Of a stretch of 64,000 bases of DNA, positions 47,615-61,000 are shown one piece after another. The position numbers and the translations under genes are program-made. The notes under the pieces were generated by a model. It was given only the letters and a program-made list of their open reading frames with translations, searched no databases and was not told where the DNA came from. Position 1 is the stretch's first letter, and each line of letters opens with the position of its first letter. This stretch comes from Hordeum vulgare subsp. vulgare (lineage: Eukaryota > Streptophyta > Magnoliopsida > Poales > Poaceae): positions 10,684,147 to 10,748,146 of the forward strand of contig NC_058518.1 in NCBI RefSeq assembly GCF_904849725.1, read 5' to 3'.

Positions 47615-50600
47615 TGTGACATCCTCGACTTTTGCTACAGTAGTGATTGTAATTAAGCTACAGTGATCAACCGCTAATGATGCCACGTCACCGAATTTCC
47701 ATCTCAAACCCGCGTTGATTCAAGCCTATCCGGGTTCAAAATTTGAGGACAAAAGGAAAGTATATCATAAATTCATGTTAAATATCAAAAGATTATATAT
47801 GTAAAAAAAAGAAAGTATTAAAAATAATAATAATGATAAAATATAGAAAAGAAAATTGAAAGGTAAAACAAAACAACACACACACAAAAAAAAACAACCC
47901 CACTCCCCCGGCCCAGCTGGGCCACCCACCGGCCCAACCGGCCAAACCCTAGCCCCTGGCGAGGGAGCAGCCCCCCCTCGCCAGCTCCCTCCCCCCCCCC
48001 CCTGTGCGCCGCCGCCAGCCACCCCCCTCGTGGGGGCCCCACCCCCCCCCCCCCACCGACGGCGCCACCTTCCCCCACTCCCTCGTCTCGGCCCCCCACC
48101 CCACCGACAACCACCCCCACGAGAGCCCCCCCCCCCCACGCGCTCTCTCCCATCTCTCCCGTGACCTCCCTCCCCTGCCGATCCACTCCTCCTCCTCCCT
48201 CCCAGATCCCTCCGCCTCCTCCCGCCGGCGGCCCCTGCCACCTCTCGCCCCCCCCCCCCCCACCGGCGAGCAGCCCTTCACCGGCCACCACCCCTCGCGG
48301 CCCCCCTCCCCACGGCCTATCCCTCCCACGGCGGCCCCCCACCTCACGGCGAGCCCCCTCCCCGGCCGGCGCGCCACCTCACCACGCCGGCGAACCCCCC
48401 TGCCTCTCGTCACCGAGGGGGCCCCCCCTCCCCGTCGCGCCCCCCCTCCTCCCGCTCGGTCCAGGAGGTACCGGGCAGGGAGACCGGCCTCCCTCGGCCC
48501 CTTCACCACGCCGGCGAGCCCCCCCCCCCACCGGGCCTCCCCTACGCCTCCTCCTTGCCGGAACCGCGCCGTCACCGTCACCGTCACCGCCTCGTCCGCC
48601 ACCACGCCGTCTCCTCCGCCCCGTCCCGCGAACTCCGGCTTCACCGGGCCGTCTCGTCACCGTCGGTAAGCCCCTCCTCGGGCTCCTCCCACCTTGTCGT
48701 TCTCCTCGACATCCCGGTTCCGTTCCGGCAAACGGGGCCTCGATCCGTCGACGGTGGACTCCGGTAGGAAGATTTGAAGTTTGTGTTCTTCTAGGTGGAG
48801 TTAGAGAGAGTTGTTCTCTGTCTCTGTTAGTCTCTGTTAACAGAGAGAGAGAGAGATGAGTATTGAGAAAAGTAAATAAAAACAAATGATGTATTAAATG
48901 CGTATGTATGTATGTATGTATGTATGAGATGTGATGTATGTATTTGCGTATATGGATATTTAGAGGAATACGGTATTTGCACGGTTAGGTATCTAATAAA
49001 AAAGATGAGAAAATAACCTTAGGCCACTTACCGGTGGGACCAATGCACCCGCTGTCTATGACAGGGAGGCCCCACACGTTAGTTGAAATAAAAATAAAAA
49101 TAATGTTTTTATTAAATAAATAGATATATTAGTTAAAATAATTAATTAACATAATTAGAGTATGACACGCGGGTCCCCCACTAAATTAATCTGATTAATT
49201 AATATTTAATCTTAAATAAAACTTGTGCCTATGACGTTCGGGACCCGCTGGTAAGTTGACCAGTCAAACGTTGATGTCAGCCTGACATCGCGATGATGTC
49301 ATAATAGGATTTTATTAAATCATTTAAATCTGTTTTTAATTCCTAAATAATTAACAAAACTTTGGAAATTAATATAAAATAATCCGTAAGTCAGATCGAA
49401 ATATTTTCAACATGAAAGTTGATCAGCAAAACGAGACGAACCCGGATACACGGTCCGTTCGTCTGTCACGCGTCCCTAGCATAGCAAACTTGGAACTTTT
49501 CCATCGTTTCCAGTATAACCGGTAGTAGCCCGAGACCCGGAAAATATCGTCAGATATTCTTCCGACCCGTCTATGACGGATGTTGCTGCGTTAGCTCATG
49601 TATAGCCTGCATCTTGCCATGTCATGCTTTGTGTTGCATTGGTGCTATTATTTATTGTTTCTTCCCCCTCTTCTTACCGGTAGACCCCGAGACTGACGCT
49701 GCTGCCGGGTACATCTACGACCCTGCCGATCAGTCCTTTGCCGCAGAGCAGCAAGGCAAGCAAACTCCCCTTGATCATTCCTATATCGCCTATGTCTTTC
49801 TTCCTACTGCTTGCATTAGTATTTTGCTACTGTTGTAGTTAGCTCCTATATCTGATGCATAGCCTTTTTTGTTGAACTGCTACTTTCAGTCCTGTACCTT
49901 TAATCTGCTTAGTATAGGTGGAGCAGTCATCCCCTCTGACCCCGTAGCTCAGTTGCCCCGCTTGTTTTTCAAATCTCGATCTTTGATCGACGAGCCAGAC
50001 CCGACACAGCACATTCACCCCCCTTCGTCGTACGACGCTACAGAGATACTATCGGGTACCGAGGGTGACACCTCGCTAAGTACTCCTGATGATATCTCTG
50101 TAGTATAGCTAGTCGGTCGTGGTTATCGAGGGTGATTCCTCTTTCGCCATTCCCGATGACGCCTCTGTCGTGCAACCCCGCGAGTGTGGGACCCCCGAGG
50201 GTGATTCCTCTAAGCCCACCTTGACGGGTACATCGTTCGGGATCCAACGAGGGTGATACCTCGGATTCCCCCCGATGTTACGACCACACAGTTACTCGAA
50301 CATGTTACTGGGATCATTGGTGATTAGTTGTAAGCCGGGTGGATTCCCGTGAGACTGTGTTGTTGGCCTAATTAAAATGTTAATGGATTTGGGTATTTGA
50401 TCTGGGTTGGTCGGAGACCTTTTCGCACTAACCGGCTACTCGGGAAGAATTATGGGTACTCGGCGTCGCGGTATCAGCCAAAGCTTTTCAGATGCCAGCA
50501 GTGTAGCGGCGCGCGCCCGAGTGGTCCCGAGATGCATCGCGCTTGTGATTAAGGGATGCTAGGACTGACGTCGGCCGCCCACGCCAGGTGCAGGAGCGTG

Positions 50601-51604
50601 AAGGGGAACTGGGCCCATGAACCCTTTGTGCTTAGGATTTAGACCGGCGGGCTGGCCTCTCTGATTAGTCTTAGGTGGGGCTGCGACGTGTCGATATTCC
50701 GAGGCCGGGCAGGACCCAGAAAAGTATGTCCGGCCAGAGTGTTATCGAGCGTGACGGGACATGTGGTGCACCCCTGCAGGGATGAAAATTAACTATTCGG
50801 ATGGCCATGTCCACGGTTACAGGACGACTTGGAGTTGTGCCTCGATCTTTTACAACTACAATTCTTACTTAACTGGAATTAGTTTGCCTCGGGATTGCTT
50901 CCTCGCAGGGAGTCGAGGGAGGATCTTTAGGCGTGACCTCACTTTAATATTGCTGCAACAATATGACTATTAATGTGTTACCCCTGTTCTACTCTCGTCT
51001 ATTGCTGCAAGACCCTGAAGATGCTAGTCTTCGATAGGACTAGGCCTTCTCTCTCTATTCTCGCATTTCTGCAGTCAGTCCACATATAACCTCTTTCTTT
51101 GATACTGATGCATAATTAGAATAGTTCTGATGTAAGACTTGCGAGTACTTTGGATGAGTACTCACCGCTGCTTTGCTCCCCCCTTGTCCCCTTGATCCGT
51201 TTGCTGCGACCAGATGATGAAGCCCAGGTGATGGAGGTCCCCGCCACCGACGACTGCTACCCCGACGGTGCCTACTACTACGTGGAGGCCGCTGATGATC
51301 AGGAGTAGTTAGGAGGTTCCCAGGCAGGAGGCCTCGCCTCGTTCGATCGTTGTATCTTTTGTGCTAGCCTTCTCTAAGGCACCCCATGTTTTATGTCTGT
51401 ACTCAGATATTTGTTGCTTCCGCTGACTCGTGTGTTTATCGAGCTTTCGTATTCTAGCCCTCGAGGCCCCTGGCTTGTAATATGAAGCTGATGTTATTTT
51501 ATTTGTGTCTAGAGTTGTGTTGTGATATCTTCCCGTGAGTCCTTGGGTTTGATCGTACGCACTTGCGTGTATGGTTAGCGTACGATTAAGCCGAGGGCGT
51601 CACA
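47615..51604 (+). repeat. 5' LTR of element C (3990 bp)
   Basis: Starts TGTGACATCCTC, ends GAGGGCGTCACA. The GC block (about 47890-48700) differs from that of element B and contains long C runs. The part after the (GTAT)n tract (48902) is very close to the element B 5' LTR. It lacks about 30 bp of A-rich sequence near 47860 that its own 3' LTR keeps. Confidence 0.93.
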
Positions 51605-51607
51605 AGT

Positions 51608-51621
51608 TGGTATCAGAGCCA
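51608..51621 (+). promoter_or_regulatory. primer binding site of element C
   Basis: TGGTATCAGAGCCA, a full match to the complement of the plant initiator tRNA-Met 3' end, three bases after the LTR. Confidence 0.9.
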
Positions 51622-51923
51622 ACTGCCTGTAGGTAGCCCCCTTTCCAACTCCTTGGCCGAAGTTGAGTCTAGTGTTTGAAAAACTTTACTAACACTGATG
51701 TTGTGGCTTACGGGCCCACATCTCAATTGGGTGGTATTAGTATCTTTTACTCCTTTTCTATACTCTGGGCTCTACTTTCTCTTCTCTTTCGGGTCAAAGA
51801 TTTTACTAACTCTAACATTAGGTTCTCGAATCACATCAATCCGGAGCGCTGGACTATCTACTCTTTTTCTCCTGAATATGTATTACACACACTGTCATTG
51901 ACATCCGTCAATCTTATTTTCAG

Positions 51924-52712
51924 ATGCGTCCCGCAAGACAGCACGTGCGCCTGACACAGGCCACCGAGACAACTGGGTTCCCGGCCATTTTGGTCGATCT
52001 TCTGACCAGGCTGGGATATCGCTGGTACCCCGAGTACACTGTGTTCGAGGATTTCCGCGAGTACAACCAGTACCAGTACCAGGCTGAGGTTCGCATCTTC
52101 GACCAGAGGGGCGGCGAGACCCTCGAGCGCCACGTGTTCTGTGGTATTGGAGTGTCGGTCGAGATGGCCGTCCATGATGCGGCCTACATCGCCATCACCC
52201 GTCTCCGTGGAGCGTACCCTCACCTGGAGGAGAGCCCTTTCAGATACATCCCGCATGCTCCTGCTGGGGATGAGACTGGGTCTGATCTCACTGCCTACGC
52301 ATCTGACGTTCGGGAGCGCAGCGACCGTTCCTACGTCGCTGTCTGCGCCCCCTACGTGACGCGTCGCTACGACGCGCGGGTTCTGGTGCAGTACACTGAG
52401 GCAATGGATCGTGCTTTTCGAGCTCTGACTGTGGAGTTGTATGCTACGCGCGCTCGTCTTTACGACGTGTTGACAGAGCTGCAGCCATCACACTGTCCGA
52501 GGGTTCCACCTATGCGCATCCGCGAGCCGAGCAGGACAGAGCTACCACCAGCTCTCGAGTGGACTGATGTTGGGGGTAGAACCCCTGCACGTGGACCTCA
52601 GCTGCTCGACTGGATGCGGTACCCTCACCAGAGTCACAACGGGACACGGGGTCTTGTCCCTACCTTCTATCACCGCCAGCTACCAGGATTCGATCGTCCT
52701 CTCCGACGTTGA
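51924..52712 (+). CDS. ORF0 of element C (262 residues), dsRNA-binding-motif-like N-terminus
   Basis: This is the same protein as ORF0 of element B, with only a handful of substitutions in the first 262 residues. The motif region (residues 19-95) differs at one position (AIHD to AVHD). It stops with TGA at 52710-52712 where element B has TTA, so the 44-residue tail of B is either lost here or a read-through there. The ATG directly follows TTTTCAG. In the shared part I count about seven amino-acid-changing and two silent differences, which fits drift after insertion. Function unknown; see the element B entry for the fold argument. Confidence 0.75.
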   Translation: MRPARQHVRLTQATETTGFPAILVDLLTRLGYRWYPEYTVFEDFREYNQYQYQAEVRIFDQRGGETLERHVFCGIGVSVEMAVHDAAYIAITRLRGAYPHLEESPFRYIPHAPAGDETGSDLTAYASDVRERSDRSYVAVCAPYVTRRYDARVLVQYTEAMDRAFRALTVELYATRARLYDVLTELQPSHCPRVPPMRIREPSRTELPPALEWTDVGGRTPARGPQLLDWMRYPHQSHNGTRGLVPTFYHRQLPGFDRPLRR

Positions 52713-52993
52713 TGTAGCCTTATCGCTACATCTCGTTGTGGTACTCTTCCACCGCGTGCCTGCGCGCCGCCTAGTGAGTCCAGGGTATCATCAAATGCGT
52801 CCGGGCTATCGCCAAATTTCGAGTTTTTAATCGTTAGTCTGTAATCGAACTTATGTATGGGTCTGTATGTCGAACTCAACTACTATGGAGTATCTATCGC
52901 ATTTCCCTTTCATTATGCTTGATTACTTCATGAATGCGTGCGATGCCTTTCAATTACTTTAAGCTAAACTACCCCTGCTAAATATTTAACAGG

Positions 52994-55900
52994 ATGGTTA
53001 GACCAGTTGGCCGCCCGCGTAGCCCTGCCAACGATGCACCACCCCCGCCTCCTGAGTATATGGCGGGGATGATCCAACAGTTTGAGCTGAACCGCCAGTT
53101 TATGCAAGGGCTCATGGATCAGTTCCAAAGGCCGAACATGAACCAACCACAAGGCGTGACACTGCAAGACTTCTGCCGTCTCAACCCTGCGATCTACCGC
53201 AGCTCAACTCAGCCTCTTGATGCTGATGACTGGCTCCGTGACATTTCCTATGAGCTAGAGTCTGCCAATGTGCCCCTGGCGAGCTATGTCAACTTTGCCG
53301 CCTACTTTCTGAAAGGTCCCGCTGCTCAATGGTGGGACAGCCACAGGCGCTCTCAGCCCGATGGAACTATCATCACTTGGGCAGAGTTCAACGCTGCTTT
53401 CCGTGCTCGATACATTCCCCAGGGAATCATGGACCGGAAGAAGCGTGAGTTCCGCAACTTGGTCCAGGGCAACAAGACTGTGGATGCTTATCAACGGGAA
53501 TTTCTGGAGTTATCTCGCTATGCTGAAGAAGACATTGTGACCGATGCACGCAGGCAGGAGAAGTTCCGTGAAGTCCTCCACCCTGATATCAAGCTGACAC
53601 TCCTCGTTCAGGACTATGCTGATTTCGCCACCCTCGTGAACAAGGCTATTCAGGTTGAGACTGGTCTGCAGGAATACAAAGATAGCAGCAAGCGCAACCG
53701 TGACATGGGCTCATCTTCGGGCTCATCTGCACAGAAGCGGAAGATCTGGATTCCCAACAACATGTATCATGCACCTGCTCCTACTCCGAGGCCGTCCTAT
53801 GCTCCACCTCGCCTGCCTCCTCCACCACCTAGACAGCCGAGGCTTCCAGCTCCACCGCCTCAAGTTCCTCCTTCCCGTCCTGAGGACGGGCTGTGCTTCA
53901 AGTGTGGCCGTCCAGGTCACCGTGCTAGAGACTGCAGGCAGAATCAGAATCAGCTGGCACTTCCCGCAACTGGCCGTGGCAACAACCAGAACCGCAGCTT
54001 CAACACTAAGCCTTCTTATGTTCGTGGTGAGGCCAACAACATTGATATGGGTCAAGCTCAAGACCAGCCTGCTACCGTGATGGGTACACTTCTCGTTAAC
54101 TCAGTACCTGCTTCTGTATTGTTTGATACAGGAGCATCGCATTCCTTTATGTCGGAAAATTTTGCATACATGCATGACATTAGGAGCGAAGAGATGAACA
54201 TCCCGATAGTGGTAAACACCCCTGGGGGCGAATGCCGAACCTCTGTGGTTTGCCCCCATGTTCCAGTTGAAATTGAAGGATTAGAATTCCTTGCCAACCC
54301 CATCCTACTAAAGTCATCCAACATTGATCTCATATTGGGGATGGACTGGTTGAAAGCTCATACGGCATCGATCGTTTGTGCCACCAAGACCGTCCACCTC
54401 CTACACCCTTCAGATGAACTAGTAAGCTACCATGCTCATCTCGTCCGTAATGCTGAGGCACGGCTGTATGCTTTGAATGCATTAAATGCATCGCCTCTTG
54501 AAGGGATTGAAAACATTCCAGTGGTCCGAGAGTTCCAAGATGTCTTTCCAAAAGAACTTCCGGGGATTCCCCCTGCTCGAGCTGTCGAGTTTGTCATTGA
54601 CTTGGTACCCGGTACCACTCCTATTGCCAAGCGTCCTTATAAAATGCACCACATGAACTCCTTGAACTTAAGCAAGAAATTGACAACTCGCTCCGTCTGG
54701 GTTTCATCCGCCCGAGTTCCTCCGCTTGGGGAGCACCTTCTCTCTTTGTTAAGAAGAAGGATGGGACAAATCGATTGGTTCAAGACTACCGTCCTATCAA
54801 CCAGGCCACTATTCAAAACAAATATCCTCTCCCGCGGATAAATGATTTGTATGATCAACTTGCTGGTTCCACCGTTTTCTCTAAGCTCGACTTGAGATTG
54901 GGATACCACCAGATCCGTGTTCGCAAGGAGGATATTCCAAAGACCGCCTTTGTTACTCGATATGGATCATACGAGTACACCGTCATGTCCTTCGGCTTAA
55001 CCAATGCACCGGCAACCTTCTCTCGATTGATGAATTATATATTCATGGACTACCTCGACAAATTTGTCGTGGTATATCTGGATGATATTCTGGTGTTTTC
55101 GAAGAACAAAGAAGAGCATGCTGAACATCTTCATCTTGTACTGGATAAGCTTCGGGAGCATAAACTCTATGCGAAGTATTCCAAATGTGAGTTCTGGCTA
55201 GACGAAGTGACTTACCTTGGTCATGTGATTTCCAAGGATGGTATTGCGGTCAACCCCGAACGAATTCAAGCTATTCTTGACTGGACTCCCCCGAAGAATG
55301 TCAAGCAAGTCAGAAGTTTTCTCGGACTCGCCAGCTATTGCCGTCGATTCGTCGAGAACTTCTCCAAGATTGCGAAGCCCTTAACCAACCTGCTTCACAA
55401 AGGTGTTAAGTATGAATGGACTGATAAATGTCAGGAAAGTTGCCAAGCGCTCAAGGACAAACTGACGTCCGCTCCAGTACTTGCTCCTCCAGATACGAAA
55501 AGGGATTTCGTCATATACTGTGATGCTTCTCGTCAAGGAATAGGTTGTGTCCTAATGCAGGATTGCAAGGTGATCTCTTATGCTTCACGTCAACTGCGTG
55601 CTCATGAAGAGAACTACCCAGTTCATGATCTCGAGCTTGCCGCAGTCATTCATGCCTTGAAGGAATGGCGACAATACCTTGTCGGTAATCGCTGTGAAAT
55701 CTACACCGACCATCAAAGTCTGAAGTACTTGTTCACTCAACCGGAGCTGAACCTGCGTCAACAAAGATGGATGGAGCGTATAGCAGATTTTGACTGTAGT
55801 ATATCATATACCCCTGGCAAGGCTAACGTAATGGCTGATGCCTTAAGTCGCAAGTCATACTGCAACCACCTCCAGGTTCATCAGGTTCATGATCGTCTGC

Positions 55901-57480
55901 AAGAGGAATTCCGTAAGCTGAACCTCCACATTGTTCCTCAGGGTTACCTTGTTCCCCCTCCTGAAGAGTATCAAAAGATGAACCTTCGTGTTGTTAATCA
56001 GGGTTCCCTCAGTAACCTAGTGATTGAACCAGATCTTGTGAGCTCCATAAAGAATATACAAGACTTTGACGATGATGTCGACCGGATTAAGAGCTATATT
56101 GCGAAGGGTAAACCCTCCTTTTTCACTGTTGATGAAGGTGGCGCCTTGTATTTCAAGGGTCGCCTATTCGTCCCAAATAAGAAGGAAAATCTCAGGATGA
56201 CTGGGAAGGTGATGGAAGAAGCTCATGACACACCATTGTCTATTCACCCGGGTAGTACCAAGATGTACCAAGACATCCGGCAAAGATTCTGGTGGCCCAA
56301 TATGAAACAAGACATTGCATGCTATGTGGCAGAATGTGATATATGCCGGCGTATCAAAGCAGAACACCAAAAGCCTGCTGGAACTCTGCAACCTATCTCT
56401 ATTCCCGAGTGGAAATGGGACCACGTTGAAATGGACTTTGTCACTGGTTTTCCCAGGTCTCAGAAAGGTAATGATGCTATTCTTGTCGTCATTGATCGAC
56501 TGTCCAAAGTTGCACATTTCCTGGCCGTCAAGGAAACGATTAATGCTAGTCAGCTGGCAGATCTTTATATGTCAAGAGTTGTTTCACTTCACGGTATTCC
56601 GTTGGTAATCAGTTCGGACCGTGGCAGTTTGTTCACTTCAAAATTCTGGGAAAGTTTTCAGAAGGCTATGGGGACTCATCTGTCCTTCAGCACTGCATTT
56701 CATCCTCAATCCCAGGGACAAGTTGAACGAGTCAACCAAATTCTCGAGGACATGCTTCGAGCTTGTGTCATTTCTTTCGGTAAGAAATGGGAGGAATCTC
56801 TCCCGTATGCCGAGTTCTCTTACAACAATAGCTATCAAGCTAGTCTGAAGATGGCCCCTTTCGAAGTATTGTATGGGCGAAGGTGTCGAACTCCTCTGAA
56901 TTGGTCAGAAACTGGGGAACGATCACTCTTCGGTTCGGATATTATTCAACATGCCGAAGATCAAGTCCGCATTATTCATGAGAATCTGAAGGCTGCTCAG
57001 TCTCGTCAGAAGAGTCAGTATGACCGTCATCATCAAGATATGGTCTATCAACCTGGCGAAAAGGCTTATCTTCGTGTCACACCAATGAGAGGTGCACACC
57101 GTTTCGGAATCAAGGGCAAGTTAGCTCCTCGTTATATTGGTCCTTTCACTGTTCTCGATAGGCGTGGAAGAGTGGCTTATCAATTGGAACTGCCGGCGAA
57201 CCTTTCTCAGGTTCACGATGTCTTCCATGTGTCTCAGCTCCGTCGCTGCTTCAAGGACCCTATTCGAGCAGTGGATCACGATATGCTTGAGCTACAACAA
57301 GACCTCTCTTATAAAGAGCATCCGGTCCGCATTCTCGATCAAGCTGAACGTAAGACTCGTCGCAAGGTCACTAAGTTCCTTAAGGTGCAGTGGTCAAATC
57401 ACTCTGAAGATGAAGCCACTTGGGAACGCGAGGATCATCTTCGTGATGAATATCCTGGGCTCTTTCCCTCTACCTCTTAA
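52994..57480 (+). pseudogene. gag-pol: gag-pol of element C, a single one-base frameshift near 54645
   Basis: Gag (CCHC knuckle [14 protein letters not shown] near 53893-53934) and protease ([10 protein letters not shown]) are open from 52994 to about 54645. There a C present in element B is missing between protease and RT. Everything downstream is open in the shifted frame to TAA at 57478-57480: RT with YLDD (55075-55086), RNase H (CDASRQG, DLELAAV, TDHQSL, ADALSR), HHCC finger (CDIC), integrase core ([20 protein letters not shown]), RYIGPF and the chromodomain-like end ([10 protein letters not shown] to EYPGLF). The catalytic residues seen are all present. The break may be a genuine recent mutation or a base-calling error. 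Confidence 0.93.
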
Positions 57481-57497
57481 TTCTCGGGACGAGAATT
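57479..57497 (+). other. stem-loop just after the pol stop of element C
   Basis: Identical to the element B copy: 8-bp arms and GGA loop, overlapping the TAA stop. A purine tract (TAGGGGAGAAT) follows, then the LTR at 57517. Confidence 0.75.
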
Positions 57498-57516
57498 CTT
57501 GTTAGTAGGGGAGAAT

Positions 57517-58096
57517 TGTGACATCCTCGACTTCTGCTACAGTAGTGATTGTAATTAAGCTACAGTGATCAACCGCTAATGATGCCACGTCACCGAATTT
57601 CCATCTCAGACCCGCGTTGATTCAAGCCTATCCGAGTTCAAAATTTGAGGACAAAAGGAAAGTATATCATAAATTCATGTTAAATATCAAAAGATTATAT
57701 ATGTAAAAAAAGGAAAGTATTAAAAATAATAATAATGATAAAAGATAGAAAAGAAAATTGAAAGAAAGAAATAATAAAAAGAAAAGGGAAAAGGTAAAAC
57801 AAAACAACACACAAAAAAAAAAACCCCACTCCCCCGGCCCAGCTGGGCCACCCACCGGCCCAACCGACCAAACCCTAGCCCCTGGCGAGGGAGCAGCCCC
57901 CCCCCCCCACGCCAGCTCCCTCCCCCCCCCCCCCCTGTGCGCCGCCGCCAGCCACCCCCCTCGTGGGGGGCCCCACCCCCCCACCGACAGCGCCACCTTC
58001 CCCCACTCCCTCGTCTCGGCCCCCCACCCCACCGACAACCACCCCCGCGAGAGCCCCCCCCTCCCACGCGCTCTCTCCCATCTCTCCCGTGACCTC
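57517..58096 (+). repeat. 3' LTR of element C, first 580 bp only
   Basis: Matches the start of the 5' LTR of C, including its pyrimidine-rich block, up to CTCCCGTGACCTC. There the element D LTR begins. Confidence 0.92.
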
Positions 58097-61000
58097 TGTG
58101 ACGCCCTCGGCTTAATCGTACGCTAATCATACACGCAAAGGCGTACGATCAAACCCAAGGACTCACAGGGAGATATCACAACACAACTCTAGACACAAAT
58201 AAAATAACATCAGCTTCATATTACAAGCCAGGGGCCTCGAGGGCTAGAATACGAAAGCTCGATAAACACACGAGTCAGCGGAAGCAACAAATATCTGAGT
58301 ACAGACATAAAACATGGGGTGCCTTAGAGAAGGCTAGCACAAAGATACAACGATTGAACGAGGCGAGGCCTCCTGCCTGGGAACCTCCTAACTACTCCTG
58401 ATCATCAGCGGCGTCCACGTAGTAGTAGGCACCGTCGGGGTAGCAGTCGTCGGTGGCGGGGACCTCCATCTCCTGGGCTCCATCATCTGGTCGCAGCAAA
58501 CGGATCAAGGGGACAAGGGGGGAGCAAAGCAGCGGTGAGTACTCATCCAATGTACTCGCAAGTCTTACATCAGAACTATTCTAATTATGCATCAGTATCA
58601 AAGAAGGGGGGGTTATATGTGGACTGACTGCAGCAATGCGAGAATAGAGAGAGAAGGCCTAGTCCTATCGAAGACTAGCATCTTCAGGGTCTTGCAGCAA
58701 TAGACGAGAGTAGAACAAGGGGTAAAACATTAATAGTCATATTGTTACAGCAATATTAAAGTGAGGTCACGCCTAAAGATCCTCCCTCGACTCCCTGCGA
58801 GGAAGCAATCCCGAGGCAAACTAATTCCACTTAAGTAACAATTGTAGTTGTATAAGATCGGGGCACGACTCCAAGTCGTCCTGTAACCGTGGACACGGCT
58901 ATTCGAATAGTTAATTTTCATCCCTGCAGGGGTGCACCACATGTCCCATCACGCTCGATAACACTCTGGCCGGACATACTTTTCTGGGTCCTGCCCGGCC
59001 TTGGAATATCGACACGTCGCAGCCCCACCTAAGACTAATCAGAGAGGCCAGCCCGCCGGTCTAAATCCTAAGCACAAAGGGTTCATGGGCCCAGTTCCCC
59101 TTCACGCTCCTGCACGTGGCGTGGGCGGCCGACGTCAGTCCTAGCATCCCTTAATCACAAGCGCGATGCATCTCGGGACCACTCGGGCGCGCGCCGCTAC
59201 ACTGCTGGCATCTGAAAAGCTTCGGCTGATACCGCGACGCCGAGTACCCATAATTCTTCCCGCGTAGCCGGTTAGTGCGAAAAGGTCTCCGACCAACCCA
59301 GATCAAATACCCAAATCCATTAGCATTTTAATTAGGCCAACAACACAGTCTCGCGGGAATCCACCCGTCTTACAACTAATCACCAATGATCCCAGTAACA
59401 TGGTCGAGTAACTGTGTGGTAGTAAAATCGGGGGAATCCGAGGTATCACCCTCGTTGGATTCCGAACGATGTACCCGTCAAGGTGGGCTTAGAGGAATCA
59501 CCCTCGGGGGTCCCACACTCGCGGGGTGGCACGACAGAGGCGTCATTGGGAATGGTGAAAGAGGAATCACCCTCGATAACCACGACCGACTAGCTATACT
59601 ACAGAGATATCATCAGGAGTACTTAGCGAGGTGTCACCCTCGGTACCCGATAGTATCCCTATAGCGTCGTACAACGAAGGGGGGGGTGAATGTGCTGTGT
59701 CGGGTCTGGCTCGTCGATCAGAGATCGAGATTTGAAAACAAGCGGGGCAACTGAGCTACGGGGTCAGAGGGGATGACTGCTCCACCTATACTAGGCATAT
59801 TAAAGGTACAAGACTGAAAGTAGCAGTTCATCAAAAACAGGCTATGCATCAGATATAGGAGCTAACTACAACAGTAGCAAAATACTAATGCAAGCAGGAG
59901 GAAGAAAGACATAGGCGATATAGGAATGATCAAGGGGAGTTTGCTTGCCTTGCTGCTCTGCGGCAAAGGACTGATCGGCAGGGTCGTAGATGTACCCGGC
60001 AGCAGCGTCAGTTTCGGGGTCTACCGGTAAGAAGAGGGGGAAGAAACAATAAATAATAGCACCGATGCAACACAAATCATGACATGGAAAAATGCAGGCT
60101 AGACATGAGCTAACGCAGCAACATCCGTCATAGACGGGTCGGAAGAATATCTGACGATATTTTCCGGGTCTCGGGCTACTACCGGTTATACTGGAAACGA
60201 TGGAAAAGTTCCATGTTTGCTATGCTAGGGACGCGTGACAGACGAACGGGCCGTGTATCCGGGTTCGTCTTGTTTTGCTGATCAACTTTTATGTTGAAAA
60301 TATTTTGATCTGACTTACGGATTATTTAATATTAATTTTCAAAGTTTTATTAATTATTTAGGAATTAAAAACAGATTTAAAAGATTTAATAAAATCCTAT
60401 TATGACATCATCGCGATGTCATGCTGACATCAACCTTTGACCGGTCAACTGACCAGCGGGTCCCAAACGTCATAGGCACAAGTTTTTATTAAGATTAATT
60501 ATTAATTAATCAGATTAATTTAGTGGGGGACCCGCGTGTCATACTCTAATTATGTTAATTAATTATTTCAACTAATATATCTATTTATTTATTTATTTAA
60601 AAAAAACATTATTTTTATAATTTATTTTAACTCTCGCGTGGGGCCTCCTTGTCATAGACAGCAGGTGTATTGGCCCCACCGGTAAGTGGCCTAAGGTTAT
60701 TTTCTCATTTATTTTTATTAGATACCTAACCGTGCAAATACCGTATTCCTCTAAATATCCATATACGCAAATACATACATCACATCTCATACATACATAC
60801 ATACGCATCTAATACAACATTTGTTTTTATTTTTTTCTCTCAAAACTCTCAACACTCATCTCTCTGTTAACAGAGACAGAGAACTCTCTCTAGCTCCACC
60901 TAGAAGAACCTAAACTTTAATCCCTCCTACCGGAGTCTACCGTCGACGGATCGAGGCCCCGTTTGCCGGAACGGAACCGGGACGGCGAGGAGATCGACAC

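Larger units (their letters stand above)
47615..58096 (+). mobile_element. Ty3/Gypsy chromovirus C, nearly complete, 3' LTR interrupted by element D
   Basis: 5' LTR 47615-51604, primer site, ORF0, gag-pol with one visible frameshift, stem-loop, purine tract, then only 580 bp of 3' LTR before element D begins at 58097. The rest of its 3' LTR and the right CTTAT duplication should lie beyond D, outside the window. It is the best-preserved element here. Confidence 0.94.

Noticed and set aside
54775..57480. Separate gene starting at 54775 in element C
   Set aside because: The apparent start is a TTG inside RT; it is the continuation of gag-pol after the one-base loss near 54645.
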